64,000 nucleotides of DNA from Gnetum montanum (Eukaryota > Streptophyta > Gnetopsida > Gnetales > Gnetaceae). The position numbers and the translations under genes were made by a program. Shown one piece after another: positions 1 to 11,039 of the stretch. The DNA lies in the NCBI GenBank assembly GCA_015680685.1, contig MNCI01015870.1:100993-164992 (forward strand), given 5' to 3'. The notes beneath the pieces are model-generated. The model was not told the DNA's origin. It made no database searches and worked only from the letters and a program-made list of their open reading frames with translations. Position 1 is the stretch's first letter, and the number at the start of each line of letters is the position of its first letter.

Positions 1-360
1 CAGTTAGAGTTTGTAGATCAATTTTTCACCATTCCTTTGAGATAGGTTGATGATGTAGTGATCACTATTAATGGGTGGTCTTATCCATCGAACTTTCTTG
101 TAATCGATGTGAAAAATGAGGACAATGAATTTCCAATTATCATGGGGAGAGCATGGCTTAGCATCATTGATGCTAAGCTAAGTATGAGAGATTTATCTAT
201 TGAAATCTCTAATGAAGACATGCACAAAGCCATACATATGCAATGGATTCCATGCATAACTACTGATAAAGAAGGATGCAATTGTGGACTGAACATTCAG
301 CGTATTAACATAGTCATTACACTAGTCCACAATCAATGCAAAAAACAAGTGTGTGCATAA
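1..360 (+). pseudogene. Retroelement aspartic protease remnant (A1)
   Basis: C-terminal part of the retroviral-type aspartic protease of an Athila-like polyprotein. The translation shows the landmarks found in the three other copies here: a WSYPSNFLVIDV segment, then a PIIMGRAWLSIIDAKL segment that matches the family's (I)(I/L)GR-(P/A)-(W/F)L strand near the protease C-terminus. The DSG/DTG active site would lie upstream of the window. The frame runs open to a stop at 358-360, just before a GA microsatellite. Homologues are at 8,885-9,139, 28,809-29,012 and, on the other strand, 51,495-52,099. Confidence 0.75.
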
Positions 361-385
361 GAGAGAGAGAGAGAGAGAGAGAGAG
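361..385 (+). repeat. (GA)n microsatellite
   Basis: Uninterrupted GA dinucleotide run of about 12 units, lying directly after the protease remnant's stop. The sibling copies have no such run here, so it expanded inside this copy. Confidence 0.95.
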
Positions 386-740
386 TAGGGACCACTAAAC
401 TAAATGATCCTTGGTGGTCAATAACTAAGAACATTAAACTATTCAAAATATGCATTGAACAATATGATTTTCTTATTAATTCCCATTCTAAGAAGATGAC
501 TCCAATTGAGAGCCTAAATACGAAACTATTAAATTGTAATCATAAACTAACAGGGGAAGGAAATAAGAACTTAGATGATCAAGATTTCATTAGCATTAAG
601 ATTACCTGGTATGATAACTAAAAATTTAAATCACTAAGGATGGTAACTGAACCACCTAGAGTGTTTGATCCAAGAGATCTAGGGAGCATTTTTCGAACAC
701 TCGCCCATGAGTTTAGTCATGGGGGAGATGCTTTATCTTG
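386..740 (+). pseudogene. Post-protease and pol C-terminal remnant (A1)
   Basis: Decayed coding sequence joining the protease region to the end of pol. Around 480-540 a frame reads MTPIESL, like the MKPIESL-type motif that follows the protease in the siblings (for example near 9,390 and 29,210). Around 660-740 it reads EPPRVFDPRDLGSIFRTLAHEF and then HGGDALS, which lines up with the last residues of the integrase ORF of element C and the VGEMAIH motif near 11,868. RT, RNase H and most of integrase are therefore deleted between about 540 and 600. Confidence 0.5.
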
Positions 741-1010
741 ATTTAGGAATTGATAAGTGCTTTTCAATTTTTTTTTACAATTTTTTTACCTTTTCTATTT
801 CTTGATACAATTTTTACCCTTCTTTCATACTTTTCACATTCTTTGATATTTTCTCATTCTTTTATACTTTTTCATTCCTTAAATTTTTGATATTCTCAAA
901 CATTTTTCAATTATTTAATGATTTTTCATTCTTTACATCTTTTTCCAATTCTTTTCTATCCTTTCAATACTTTGTTTTCATTTCCTTTGTAAATAATTCT
1001 GATTCTCAAT
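741..1010 (+). other. T-rich spacer after pol
   Basis: A pyrimidine-rich stretch made of runs of T with interspersed C, directly after the end of pol. The same kind of stretch occupies the same place at 11,880-12,060 and, on the minus strand, at 48,130-48,400. Conservation of place and composition in three copies suggests a structural or splicing role (see findings); no coding is seen. Confidence 0.6.
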
Positions 1011-2780
1011 AAAAACTTGCCAAGAATAAGGCAAGATGTAGTCCAATAAGATGAAGATTTCTCTATGTTATCAAGTCATATAAGACTGATTATTTCAGAT
1101 ATGAGACCACAACATCCATCCTTTAATTTGTTAATAAGAGGTTATTACCATGGCCTTAATGAAATTCGTTTTCCATCATACAACTAAGAATAAACTTGTG
1201 GTCATTATGCTTTGATAGAAAAGTGAATAACCAAGAGAGAATGTCAAGGGGTGTGACATCAAGGGGATTTGTGGACTCTCTTGGATTGCTTCTATTAGTT
1301 CTATCATGTTTCTTAGGTTGTATTATATCCTTGTAGATTTTTAAAAAAATGGAAGTAGGAGTAAAATAAGTGCTTCCTTACCATGTCACTAGAAAGACAT
1401 GTTAACCATTCTTGAAGGTAGTCCTCTAGTAAGGTTGACACAGATCAAAATAAAAGAGCTTAAAATAAATTTCTAGGGGTCCCACTAGAAAGACACATTA
1501 CCCATGCCTAAAGGTAGGTGACTTCTAGGAAATCTAAAAAATGATCACATGCCATAAATAAACCTCTTCCTTGGAAAATACACCAAGTGATGATACTCCT
1601 TGCAATAGTGGTAGTCTTACAGTTGTAATTCCAAGAGATGAGACAATGCGATGTCACTGGACTGTGGTCTGGACTTGGTTTAAATCTTGGATAGAAAGGT
1701 TAATGATTACTTTAACTACTAATAAAATAATAAAATTTATTATTCCTATGGTAAGATACCTCATGTCTCGATTTCTACAATCCCTTCTTAGTCCATTCTA
1801 GCTCACTATATGAATAATCATACCTTGTAGTTTTGTGTAACATAGCATAATTTTTCAATTTGGTGGTACTAACATGTGTGTTTTTCTAAACATGTATGTT
1901 CTACATTTAACTCCCTAACTTCCTAAGGAAACTTTTAGGTATGGTTATGCAAGGGCATTAAGGGTTGGAGCTTGCTTTGGAAAGGACCCACTTTTATAAC
2001 TATTGTATCTTATACTTGTCTAGCAACTTCAAATCATCTTGAATCTTCCAAAACCAAAAAATGTTAATTAAAACTTTCCTTTATATTACATGACTCTATT
2101 CTATACAATAAAATCATTACCCATCCCATCCATCTCGTCAACAATTTATATATCTTGAGATTCCTTCTTTATACATTTTCTATGAAAAAGTTTCACTAAA
2201 TATGCATCATTCATAGTCTAAGACCCTCTTAATATGCTCAAAACCTTTGAAACATTCAAAAGGCTTCATTTTTCATCTTTATAAATCAAGAGAAAATCAC
2301 AAAAATTTCACCCGAGATCATGTCCACAAAAACCTATAAATATGTGGGGACTTGGTGAAAATTTTTTATTTCAAGCTTTTGAAGAGAGGGAGAGTTTTTC
2401 AATTTTCTTCTATTATTTGAGCTCTAACTTTCTAGCTTTCCCAAGTAAAATCTTGCACATTATTGCTTTGATTTTCATAATTTTTGAATCTATTTGATCT
2501 TGGAGTGCTCATCTTAGTTGTGGTAAGGGGGTGTGGGTGGGGTGCTAGTGAGGAAAATCTAAGCCAATTTTTAGAATTTGCTAATACTTAGAAGGTGTTT
2601 TAAGGGTAAGACTAAAGGAAAAAATTGAAATTTCTTAATAAAAAGCAAGCCAAAAACACTTAAATAATTCCCTTAATGAGCCATACACAAGAACAAAATG
2701 GACAACTATGAAGAGGTATAAGGAAATTAACACCTATGGGGTTTCTTGTTGAAAAATATTCGAATTTTGTAATCATAATA
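1011..2780 (+). other. Noncoding spacer between pol and accessory ORF (A1)
   Basis: No coding region is supported. A short motif reading CTAGAAAGACATGTTA or close to it, then CCATGCCTAAA, occurs at about 1,388 and again at about 1,486. It is also present at 12,564 and inverted at 47,611-47,640. The rest is AT-rich sequence that aligns only loosely with the 12,050-13,800 spacer. Confidence 0.5.
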
Positions 2781-2789
2781 AGCTAAAAA

Positions 2790-5630
2790 TTGATCTAATA
2801 AAGGATATGAAAAAGGAAAGAGACTATCTAAATTAAAGTAAGCATTCTAATGATTCTCAAATTCTTAATGATTGCAAATGGTCCCAAAGAGAGGAGAAAT
2901 CAAAAGACCCTTACAACCCACAAGTAAAAGACTAAGAGGCCAAGGTAGAGGCTGAATAGGTGAATAAGACCTTGAACATGTAGAGTAGGAAGCCCAATCC
3001 TTCAGCATTCATTAGGAAAATTTTGCAACCAGAAAGTCGACCCAAGGAGAGGTAGAGGAACCACAAGTACAAGGATAATGCCTCACATTACCACTAGACT
3101 ATCTTCGAGATATCCAAGAAAAGTTAATCCTAACCATAGTAATTGTAAAAATGAACTTTGGCCCATTCATAGAATTTGTTCCAGAAGAAATTAGGACACA
3201 ACTTCAAGCATCACTGCTATGGTCCACACTTTCAAGCAGTGGAGAATAGTACCTTGGGAAAATTTATCAATTTTGGCATAATAAAGAAGAAGGCACTACA
3301 GTCAACATTGAAGGAGTTTCCATTGCATATTTAGTCAAGGTGATAGCTGAAGCTATAAACATATCTAATGAAGGGGCAAAAGTAGTACATTTGTCCACTA
3401 GATCAGATGCTAAAAATAGAAAACTATGGCTAAAATGGGCATATGACAAAGAAAACATGAGATATAATGAGTTAACTCTAGAGGAAAGAATTTATTTCAA
3501 AATTGTCACATATCACATGTTCCCAACAAAAGGATTAAATAGACTATCCACCTATGTGGCTAGAGGAAGTCCAATTTTGATGGGAAAATATAATGCAAAC
3601 CTTGCACAACTCTATTTCATGGAGATCTAGAGGTGGTTCTAAGAAAAGTAGATAGGGAAACCAATACTTCCATTTCCTTGCCTTATTAGACTGCTGTGCA
3701 AATGTGCTAGATTCCTAGGGTACACCAATGACATTTATAGGAAGGCCCAGAATACCTTGTATGTTGACTTGCTCAAGCTAGCACCATCCAAGAAAGACTA
3801 GGGTGAGGAAAAAATTAATGCTGGGGAAACCACACAAACTACTAAATAGCAACATCAAGTGGAATCCAATGGCCAATAGCAAGAATAGCAGCGAAAACAA
3901 GTCCCACCACCACCACTGTTGGATTATAGGCCATCAATGAATCATCTACAATAGATTGTAGAGATCATTAACTAGGGAACAATGGAGGAGGCCAATCTCT
4001 ATAGAGTTATCAATAGTGCCATCCAGCCCATAGTTTTTGCAGATCCTATAAGTGGACAAATCTCATTACAATCAAGAGGAGAGGCCCAATGATCACAAAA
4101 AATATTTTAGGAATGTTGCATCATTTTAAGTGATGCTAGAAACTAGAAAAGGAGCCACAATTGTGGTAATGTAGCACCAAGATGCATCAGGAGTAGCAAA
4201 AGTGATCACAGATCACATCAATGAATTCTTTAATGTATCTATTATACCACTAGTAGATCTAACTAGAACTAGAGATGCTCAAATTCTAGCTAGAACCTCA
4301 ATGACTCTTGTAGACCATGAAGATGTGTTAGACCATGAAGATCTTGCAGATTAGACAATTGATGACAAGTCTTTTTCACATCCTAAGTGATGTCACTGAA
4401 ATACAATCTAAGTTGATAGCAACAAAAGGTAAATTAGTCATGATAGAGACCATGGTAAAGCATGCAGAAGTTGAAATTCTAAGATTACAAGAAGAGCTTG
4501 TAACCTTGAGGGTAGAATGCAAAGATCCAACTCAATTCATTGCACTTGACTAGTTAGAAAAATTTAGAATAGAGTAAATTAGTTGCTTGATTGAGCAGAA
4601 TAAGCATGTAGAGAATGAGAAGGAGAAAGTGGTGTGGAATGCCTTAGTAGCCGAAGCCCAAATGTATGCACATGTTAAGGCACTCATCATAGTGTAATAA
4701 AAGAACAAGAAACTTGCTATAGATAATATGCAATTGACCTCTATGAGGAAACAGAAGAGCATACTAGAGGAAAGCATCCACTAGTTAAGAGAACAACTAG
4801 TGTGAGTTAACCAAGACATGAGCTACCTTGTAGGAGAAAACAAAACCCTTTCAATGGAGGAGGCATGTGCTAATCCACTAGAAATCAACTACTAAAATAA
4901 GTACGTCATAGAATGAGGATAAGAAACATGAAATGCTTAAGGAACACTTCCATGACTAGGTCAGGATGTACAAGAAAATCAATAAAAAGGAGATCTAGAT
5001 GGCGAAGGCCAAAATCAGTTTCTTATTAGCATAGAATCCTAACTGGTAGCCCATCTTGGATAGTTACAGCCATTTCCACCAAGTGGAAGTGAAGAATAAA
5101 GACCTACAGATAGAACATTTGAAAGAGTACATGGGGTTAGTTAACCTTTGTTATGCTAACTTGGCCATGCTAAGAGCAGGTAGGCCTAGAAATGAGTTGG
5201 AATAGCAAGTAGCAGACACATATTCCTTGTATGAAAAAGAGTTTGTAGGTCGAAAAGATGCTTTATAGAAACTTTAGGTGGTAGACTCTAAACTAGAAGT
5301 AGTAAAGGTTGGCTACCAGGGGAAAAAGGATGTAGCAGCGAACTTGGCCAGAAGATTATCAGATTATTGTGAACTACGAGCAAAGACTAGCACTTTTGAA
5401 GAAGAAAGGAGATAGTCTGTGGCATGGTATATTAAAGCCAATCAGATGTTTCCATAGTTGTCATATCCATGGGATATACCAACTTCATCACATATTGCAC
5501 AACAAACATGGAAGATACATGACCCAAGTATCGAAGAGGAAAAAATTCAAGTGCTCCTCAACATATACAAATTTTAGAAGTTGACGATAAGGGGAAGTAA
5601 CCGATGGAAGAGCCACCACCACAAGGCACT
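2790..5630 (+). pseudogene. Accessory ORF between pol and 3' LTR, copy 1 (unknown function)
   Basis: I do not recognise this as a named gene. It lies where env-like or extra ORFs sit in Athila/Tat elements. The N-terminus is basic (2,880-3,100). Next comes a globular-looking part (3,150-3,640) with a GVSIAYLVKVIAEAINIS segment and a YFKIVTYHMFPTKGLNRLS segment; this layout resembles the 'putative plant transposon protein' domain of plant LTR elements (from memory, not searched). A long Glu/Lys/Leu-rich probable coiled coil follows (4,340-5,340), and the C-terminus (5,345-5,560) carries a RRQSVAWYIKANQMFP segment. No signal peptide or membrane segment is seen, which argues against a classical envelope. 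Stops are mainly TAG; copies at 13,800-16,560 and 40,880-42,541 share the plan. Confidence 0.6.
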
Positions 5631-5830
5631 ACATAAGGCTACATCAAGCTTCATCCAGAATTTGTTTTTTGTTAAATTTTTTCTTGTCATGTCTTCTATC
5701 ATTTTTGTAACACACCACTGTGGAATAAAGAGTCATATAAGTAAGTGTCATGTAAATATACCTCCCAATTTTATAAGGAAATTTATCCTCATTTTATTTT
5801 AAGATAATAACAAGTTTTCAGTTAATTGTA

Positions 5831-5836
5831 GGGGTA
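5831..5836 (+). other. Polypurine tract before LTR
   Basis: GGGGTA directly precedes the LTR start TGATA. The same G-run followed by TA precedes the LTRs at 16,836 and 44,786, and the minus-strand LTR at 46,441. This is the expected plus-strand priming site. Confidence 0.65.
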
Positions 5837-5959
5837 TGATAAAATCAATTTTTTGATAGATACAGTATCAGATATATGATATCAGGGCTATGATATTGTG
5901 TATCTAATATCGAAGCAAAAGCTACGACATCAAATATCTATCATAGGCACATGCTTGCT

Positions 5960-5967
5960 TATAAATA
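5960..5967 (+). promoter_or_regulatory. LTR TATA box
   Basis: TATAAATA about 120 bp into the LTR, followed by an ACACTTAGG segment that is also present downstream of the TATA box in element C. An AATAAAG polyadenylation-like signal follows near 6,146. This fits a pol II promoter at the U3/R border. Confidence 0.6.
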
Positions 5968-6266
5968 CAACACTTAGGCACATGTTCCAAAACACAGTAT
6001 CATCCACCCTTACCAGAACTCTTTCAATTTGTTTCTGTGAAGTTAGACTTAGCAACTAGAAGTGTAAATGCTTGTAGTGTAGTGTGAACTAGTGAACGTC
6101 ATATTTATTCAAGAATTTTGTACTTGGGCACAAGTGTGACAAAAAATAAAGATCAAGCTATTTTTCACTATTATTGTAACAATGTTGTCCCTAGATACAT
6201 TGTTTGGTATCCCAAGAGTTTCCCAAGATGATTATGAATCAACAAAAAACTCAAGAGGAATATGCC

Positions 6267-6740
6267 TTAGTAATCAAAAATCCTGAAACACATGCCAACA
6301 AACAATGTGTTAGCGTTAGCATGTCTCCTGAGTGGTGTTTCATATTCAATATTCACGATATGATAACAAGCTAGATAGCGCTCCCTTTCTCCACTCACAT
6401 GGACACTATGGGGAATACCAGCTGAACCCTCCAAATTCATCACTACGTGCTGGTAGTTGGTGTCATGCTCCAAGGAGGGCATGCAACATCCCATAGCATG
6501 TCCCATGACACACCCGGTAAAAATACCCCAATGTAGAGTTGAACTATGCAAACCTCCCAAGCAAGGTCCTACCAATTGGGGTAATGAGGTAGGTCGTAGC
6601 CTCCTCTTACTAATGCATGGAACTTCCATGCCAGTATGGTTCCAAAGACACAAGGAGCAGAGGATCCCTTGTGCTCCCATGGCCCCTGAACTATGGGGGA
6701 GGTAGTAGGCCACCACCAACCTTGCTACCTCTCTCACAAT
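6267..6740. other. GC-richer island inside the LTR, probable insertion
   Basis: This block is clearly richer in G and C than its flanks and has no counterpart in the other LTRs of the family. Both strands show moderately long open frames (a 156-codon one on the minus strand), but neither reads as a protein I recognise. It may be a small insertion or a captured piece of other DNA. No clear target duplication or terminal repeat was found by eye. Confidence 0.45.
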
Positions 6741-7313
6741 TATAGCATTCTCCTATATTTACTACTTTACTTAGAATAATATTTACTATTTTCACTTAGA
6801 CTAATAATTACCACTTCTTAGTTAATGTTTACTTTTCCATGGACTTTACTTTTATTGTTAATTAGCATGTGGAATGGATATGACTAATTTTGAGCATAAA
6901 GTTTGATCATTTGGTAATGCATTAGTATTAGCACTTGGTTCACACAATAGCAAAGTACATGGTAATCCCAATAATAATTACATAAGCCTAGGACATGTAC
7001 AAAAAATTAGGAAAAGATATCCATCAATTAGGATAGAATAGATTTGTTTACTGTTTACTTGGACTTAGAAACTATTATCCTTTCACCATGTTTACTAGGA
7101 GTAAGATGGCCTACACAACATCAGTTATCATATGCTGCACTATGAGTTAAACCATAGCCATAAATTTCACTAGCTCATGTGGGAAGATAATGATCTTGAA
7201 GATTAACTAATTACTAGCATAATCACATTACCTTGTCCATGGATTACAATATATTTGCATAGGCACACTTGTGACTTGTAGGGTTGGGTGTTGGATTACT
7301 CTACCACTCATCA

Positions 7314-8570
7314 CCAAGGACACTCATTAAAGGAGTAGAAAGCTAGTACCAATCCAAGGAACTGATATCTATTTACCGATGGAGTTCCATGTTAGAGCTC
7401 TTTAATGATAAGTACCAAACATACTCGCGAGTGTCTAAGTTGCATAGGTAGATCCAAGGATGGAAACAAGGAAATCATAAGTCCTTGGATGTGGCCCTAG
7501 GTAAGTACTACTTTCTATTACACCAATGCCCATGACATGGATAATTTCAAAAGGAAAAATTTCACCACATCATAGATGATATTAGGAATAAGATAAGGGA
7601 AACCCTTGTGATCTATGCCCAAGAAAGACATTCTAACATGTGAACCGATCATATTTAAAGAATAATTAAACATGTGGCTAAAGAAGAAGGGGTGTTGAGA
7701 AAATGAAAAAGTGTAGAGAAGTATAATAGAAATCCCTCCATTCACAAAAGGAATGTGCATTTCTATGACTTAGAGGAGGAGACACCACTTGAAAAATTGG
7801 TTAAAGGAAGATCTTATCAATACAAAAATCTATCACTAAGATATTAGCTAAGGTCGACAAAATGTGCAACTTCTTAGATGAAAAGTTACAAATAGCTCTA
7901 AAAATTATAGAAGAAAGAGAAGACCAAGGTAGTATTGCTCAAGACACAAGGAGAAAAAAAGTTATAGAAAGGGCATACCATCAGAAAAAAGGTAAAGTTG
8001 TAGTAATCAAAGAGATTGCAGATTTTGAAATAGATGATGACAAGTGAAAAATCTATGAATATGAACATTCTAAGGAATGTTGCCCAGTGTTGTCATATCT
8101 GTGGGAGTTTGGGGTGTATGCATTAAATTCCAAATTTGCAAAATGGAAAGCACCTAGGTGTTTTCCTTATTCATAATGCAACTATAGGTTGCAATTCCAC
8201 TAACCAATGTATTATTCAAGTGGAGTACCTCCTCAACCTTAGGAGCAATACCAACAGTGGTAACACCCATAGTCTTAGGGAATGCCACCTCTGTAATAGT
8301 AGTATCCTTACAAGTAGCTAGACCCTTATGAATATTATGTCTAACATCCTGTATTCCCTCATGACTCATCTAACCACACCTCCATCCCTCATCACTACTA
8401 CCCTCTAGAATATTATAGAGCACCTTCTCCAAGAGGGGAGTCTCCTTTTCCTTTTCATCATCTGTATTCCTTTGCAGCTCCTACGCCACCAAACTACCAC
8501 ACCCTTGTCACCTACTTTACCTATGTATGGGAAAATTCCATCACAACCATAGTAGTGAAATGTAGTAAGG
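7314..8570 (+). pseudogene. gag remnant (A2), N-terminus deleted
   Basis: Begins in mid-gag right after the LTR. The frame around 7,370-7,580 reads MLELFNDKYQ, then GWKQGNHKSL and KYYFLLHQCP, then FHHIIDDI; these match the retrotransposon gag core in B (27,180-27,380) and C (53,015-53,123). A charged region follows (7,862-8,047) and then a Gln/Pro/Tyr-rich tail (8,150-8,450). No CCHC zinc knuckle was recognised. The first ~400 codons, present in B and C, are absent. Confidence 0.6.
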
Positions 8571-8839
8571 GTAGTAAATTTAGAACTTGATATTCATTTG
8601 AGTTGTTCCAAATTGAAACATCATAAGAGACCATTCTTCATAATGAATAATCCTACAAAACCCTTAGAGACACCCATGGCTATTAATCCTACCTCATTTG
8701 CCTCTGAAAGTAACCTTGAGTCATCTTTAAAAAAAAATACCTCTAATTTCCACATTGTCATGTTAATCCACATGGTCACAAATTAGATAAAGGTTGACCA
8801 CCTTCCTAGGAAATGATCTGATCTTGGAAGTTCCCTCAT

Positions 8840-9170
8840 TTATTTACAAATTTCAAGTAATGATCCATGTAAGGCTCTATTAGGGTGAACTTAGTCTACC
8901 AAGAAATGTATAAGACTTGGAACTTGCCTTCTCTTAAAAAAAGCAACATAAGACTAGAGCTAGAAAATAAGCCCATCACTATTCTTTTGAAGCTAGCAGA
9001 GGGCATTGTGAAAATCATCTGTAGGTGGTCATATCCTACAAATTTCCTTGTAATTCATATGAAAAATTGTAAGGGAGACATCCCTATCATTATGGGAAGG
9101 GCATGGCTAAGAACTATAGATGTCAAAATAGGGATTTAAGACCTTTTCTTAGAAATCTCTAATGAAAATG
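8840..9170 (+). pseudogene. Aspartic protease remnant (A2)
   Basis: Protease region of the polyprotein. The expected active-site stretch CKALLD(S/T)(S/G) is damaged: at 8,868-8,890 the frame reads CKALLG followed by a stop. Then come VYQEMYKTWNLPSLKKSNI, a WSYPTNFLVIHM strand and a PIIMGRAWLRTIDVKIGI strand, all matched in the siblings. Loss of the catalytic Asp means this copy could not process its own polyprotein. Confidence 0.7.
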
Positions 9171-11010
9171 AATTTGGCAAACTAGAGAACAAGAGGATTT
9201 TGTGCACCATATACAGTGACATAGGGTGCCATTGCATGTAGAGAATATAGATGATAAAAGATACATCTATTTGAGTATGCAATCAATGTGTCAAAATAAT
9301 AGTTAGTTAGAAGTACTTGTATGCAACAACCACAAAGCATGAAGGTACCCAATGAGTAACATCTATTCATCAAGCTAAATATACAATCTCCATGAAACCA
9401 CTGGAGAGCCTCACACATGCCTACATTGAGAACATGGATGAAATGAAGTGGCTCTATAGTCAACTCTCCCACAAATAAAGTAAAGTGGATTGGGAAGAGT
9501 TAGAAGTCCCAAATCATTTCAGGTAAGAGCCCCTTGAACTAAAAGCTTTATTAGCAACTTTAGAATGCACTTTTCTTAATAATGGAAAACTAGTAATCAT
9601 TAATGCCAACCTTGCTCAAGATCATAAAAAGAAGCTGTTAAAGGTGATGAACAAGTAGCCAACAATCTTTTCTTGGTTATTTCATGAACTCATTAGGATA
9701 GATTTATGGATATGCCAGTGCCACATTTATATAGGCTCTTCCATTAAGACAAAGAGGTAACTGTAGAGAAGGTTAAACCTAAAGCTTAAGCAGGTCATTA
9801 AGGAAAAAGTAGAATAACCTCTTAAGGTCAGGTTCATATATTTGATTACAAACAATGAATGGGTTAGCTTAGTCATGATTGTACCAAGAAAAGAAGGGAA
9901 GTGGAGAGTTTGCATAGATTTTAGGCTATTAAACATTATAACTTTTAAGGATCATTTTCCATTGTCATTTGTTTATTAAGTATCGAACACAACTATAGGA
10001 CATTACTATTACAGCTTTCTGGATGGTTATAATGGCTATAACAAAATCCAAATCACACCAAAGGACTACAATAAAACAATGTTCACAAGTCCATAGGGAA
10101 CGTTTTCATACAGAAAGATGCCATTTGACCTATGCAATGATCCTACTACTTTCCAATGTTTAGTGCTTAGCATCTTTCAATAGAAAATTTGTATTGAAGT
10201 AGAACTCTTCATGGATGAATTCTCTACATATGGGACCATTTTTAAGCAAGCCTTGGACCATCTTGAGCAAGTTATTCAATGATGTGTGTAGAAAAATTTG
10301 AAGTTCAATTGGTAGAAAAGCTATTTGATGGTTCACAAGGGCATAGTTTTGGAGCATAGGATTTTAGAGAAAGGAATTGTGGTGGACTCAAAAAAGGTAC
10401 AAGTCATCCAAGGAATCATCAAACAACCTAAACTAGTGAAATATGTAAGGTCATTTATTGGTTACAATGGTTATTATTGGCATTTCATTGAGAACTTCTT
10501 GAAAATTACTAAGCCATTGATTGAGCTAACAAAGAAGGATGTACTCTTGAACTAGACCAAGGAATGTAAGTTAGCATTTTAATAGTTAAAGAAAAAGCTC
10601 ATAGAAACTTCCATTTTATGTGCTCTTGATTAGTCTAGATCCTTCCACATTATGATGAATGCATTCAATTATGACTTGGAGGTCATGCTTACATAATTAG
10701 ATGATCAGAAACGTCATTACTACATCCATTGTATAAGTAGAAGCATTGTGGGGGCATAGTTGAACTACATCACCATAGATAAGGACCTTACGATAGTGGG
10801 GCTCACCTTAGAGAAATTTAGGCATTATGTGCTTAGATATCAAATCTTTATGCAAACAAACCATAGTGCCATTAGGTTATTCATGAATAAACCAAAAATG
10901 AGCCCCTATGTCATACAGTGGCTAGTGATTCTACAAGAGTTTGACCTTATGATGGTGGATAGAAAGGGAACTAAGACTGTGATCACTGATCATTTATCTT
11001 GGTTGTAATG
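9171..11010 (+). pseudogene. Reverse transcriptase and RNase H remnant (A2)
   Basis: Connector (9,180-9,730), RT (9,730-10,400) and RNase H (10,550-11,010) of an Athila-like pol. RT landmarks in order: GKWRVCIDFRLLN near 9,900; YYYSFLDGYNGYNKIQI near 10,005; MPFDLCNDPTTFQ near 10,120; and FMDEF at 10,207-10,222. The catalytic FMDDF of the family has become FMDEF, so one of the paired aspartates is replaced. The RNase H part reads IQGIIKQPKLVKYVRSFIGY through WLVILQEFDLMMVDRKGTK and ends TDHLSWL. Nonsense codons are mostly TAG. Confidence 0.85.
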
Positions 11011-11039
11011 GAACAACAAAGAGGATGAGAAAACTTTAT

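Larger units (their letters stand above)
1..7313 (+). mobile_element. Athila-like Ty3/gypsy remnant A1 (5'-truncated by window edge)
   Basis: This is the downstream part of a plus-strand Athila-like LTR retrotransposon. From left to right it holds a protease tail, the last codons of pol, a T-rich spacer, a noncoding stretch, a long accessory ORF, a G-rich polypurine tract and an LTR. Compared with the complete sibling at 7,314-17,699, everything from RT to integrase is missing between about 390 and 600, so it carries an internal deletion. Its LTR at 5,837-7,313 also serves as the 5' LTR of the next element. Assignment rests on the shared protein fragments and order; the left end lies outside the window. 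Confidence 0.75.
5837..7313 (+). repeat. Athila-like LTR shared by A1 and A2 (U3 type with GATATC motifs)
   Basis: Starts TGATAAAAT after the G-rich tract and ends CTCATCA. It belongs to the LTR family at 16,836, 25,082, 44,786, 46,441(-) and 55,347(-). The U3 carries repeated GATATC/AATATC motifs like those in element C, not the TGACGGGATG-type U3 of element B. At 1,477 bp it is about 590 bp longer than the 864-893-bp siblings; the excess lies between about 6,160 and 6,750. It is followed not by a primer site but directly by mid-gag sequence, so the start of the next element's interior has been lost. Confidence 0.75.

Noticed and set aside
2790-5630. Classical retroviral-type envelope gene at the env position
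   Set aside because: No signal peptide, membrane helix or cleavage-site-like stretch is visible in any of the three copies; charged coiled coil dominates.
6267-6737. 156-codon minus-strand frame as a real gene
   Set aside because: No recognisable domain, GC-rich composition explains the open frame, and it sits inside an LTR. Kept only as an island feature.
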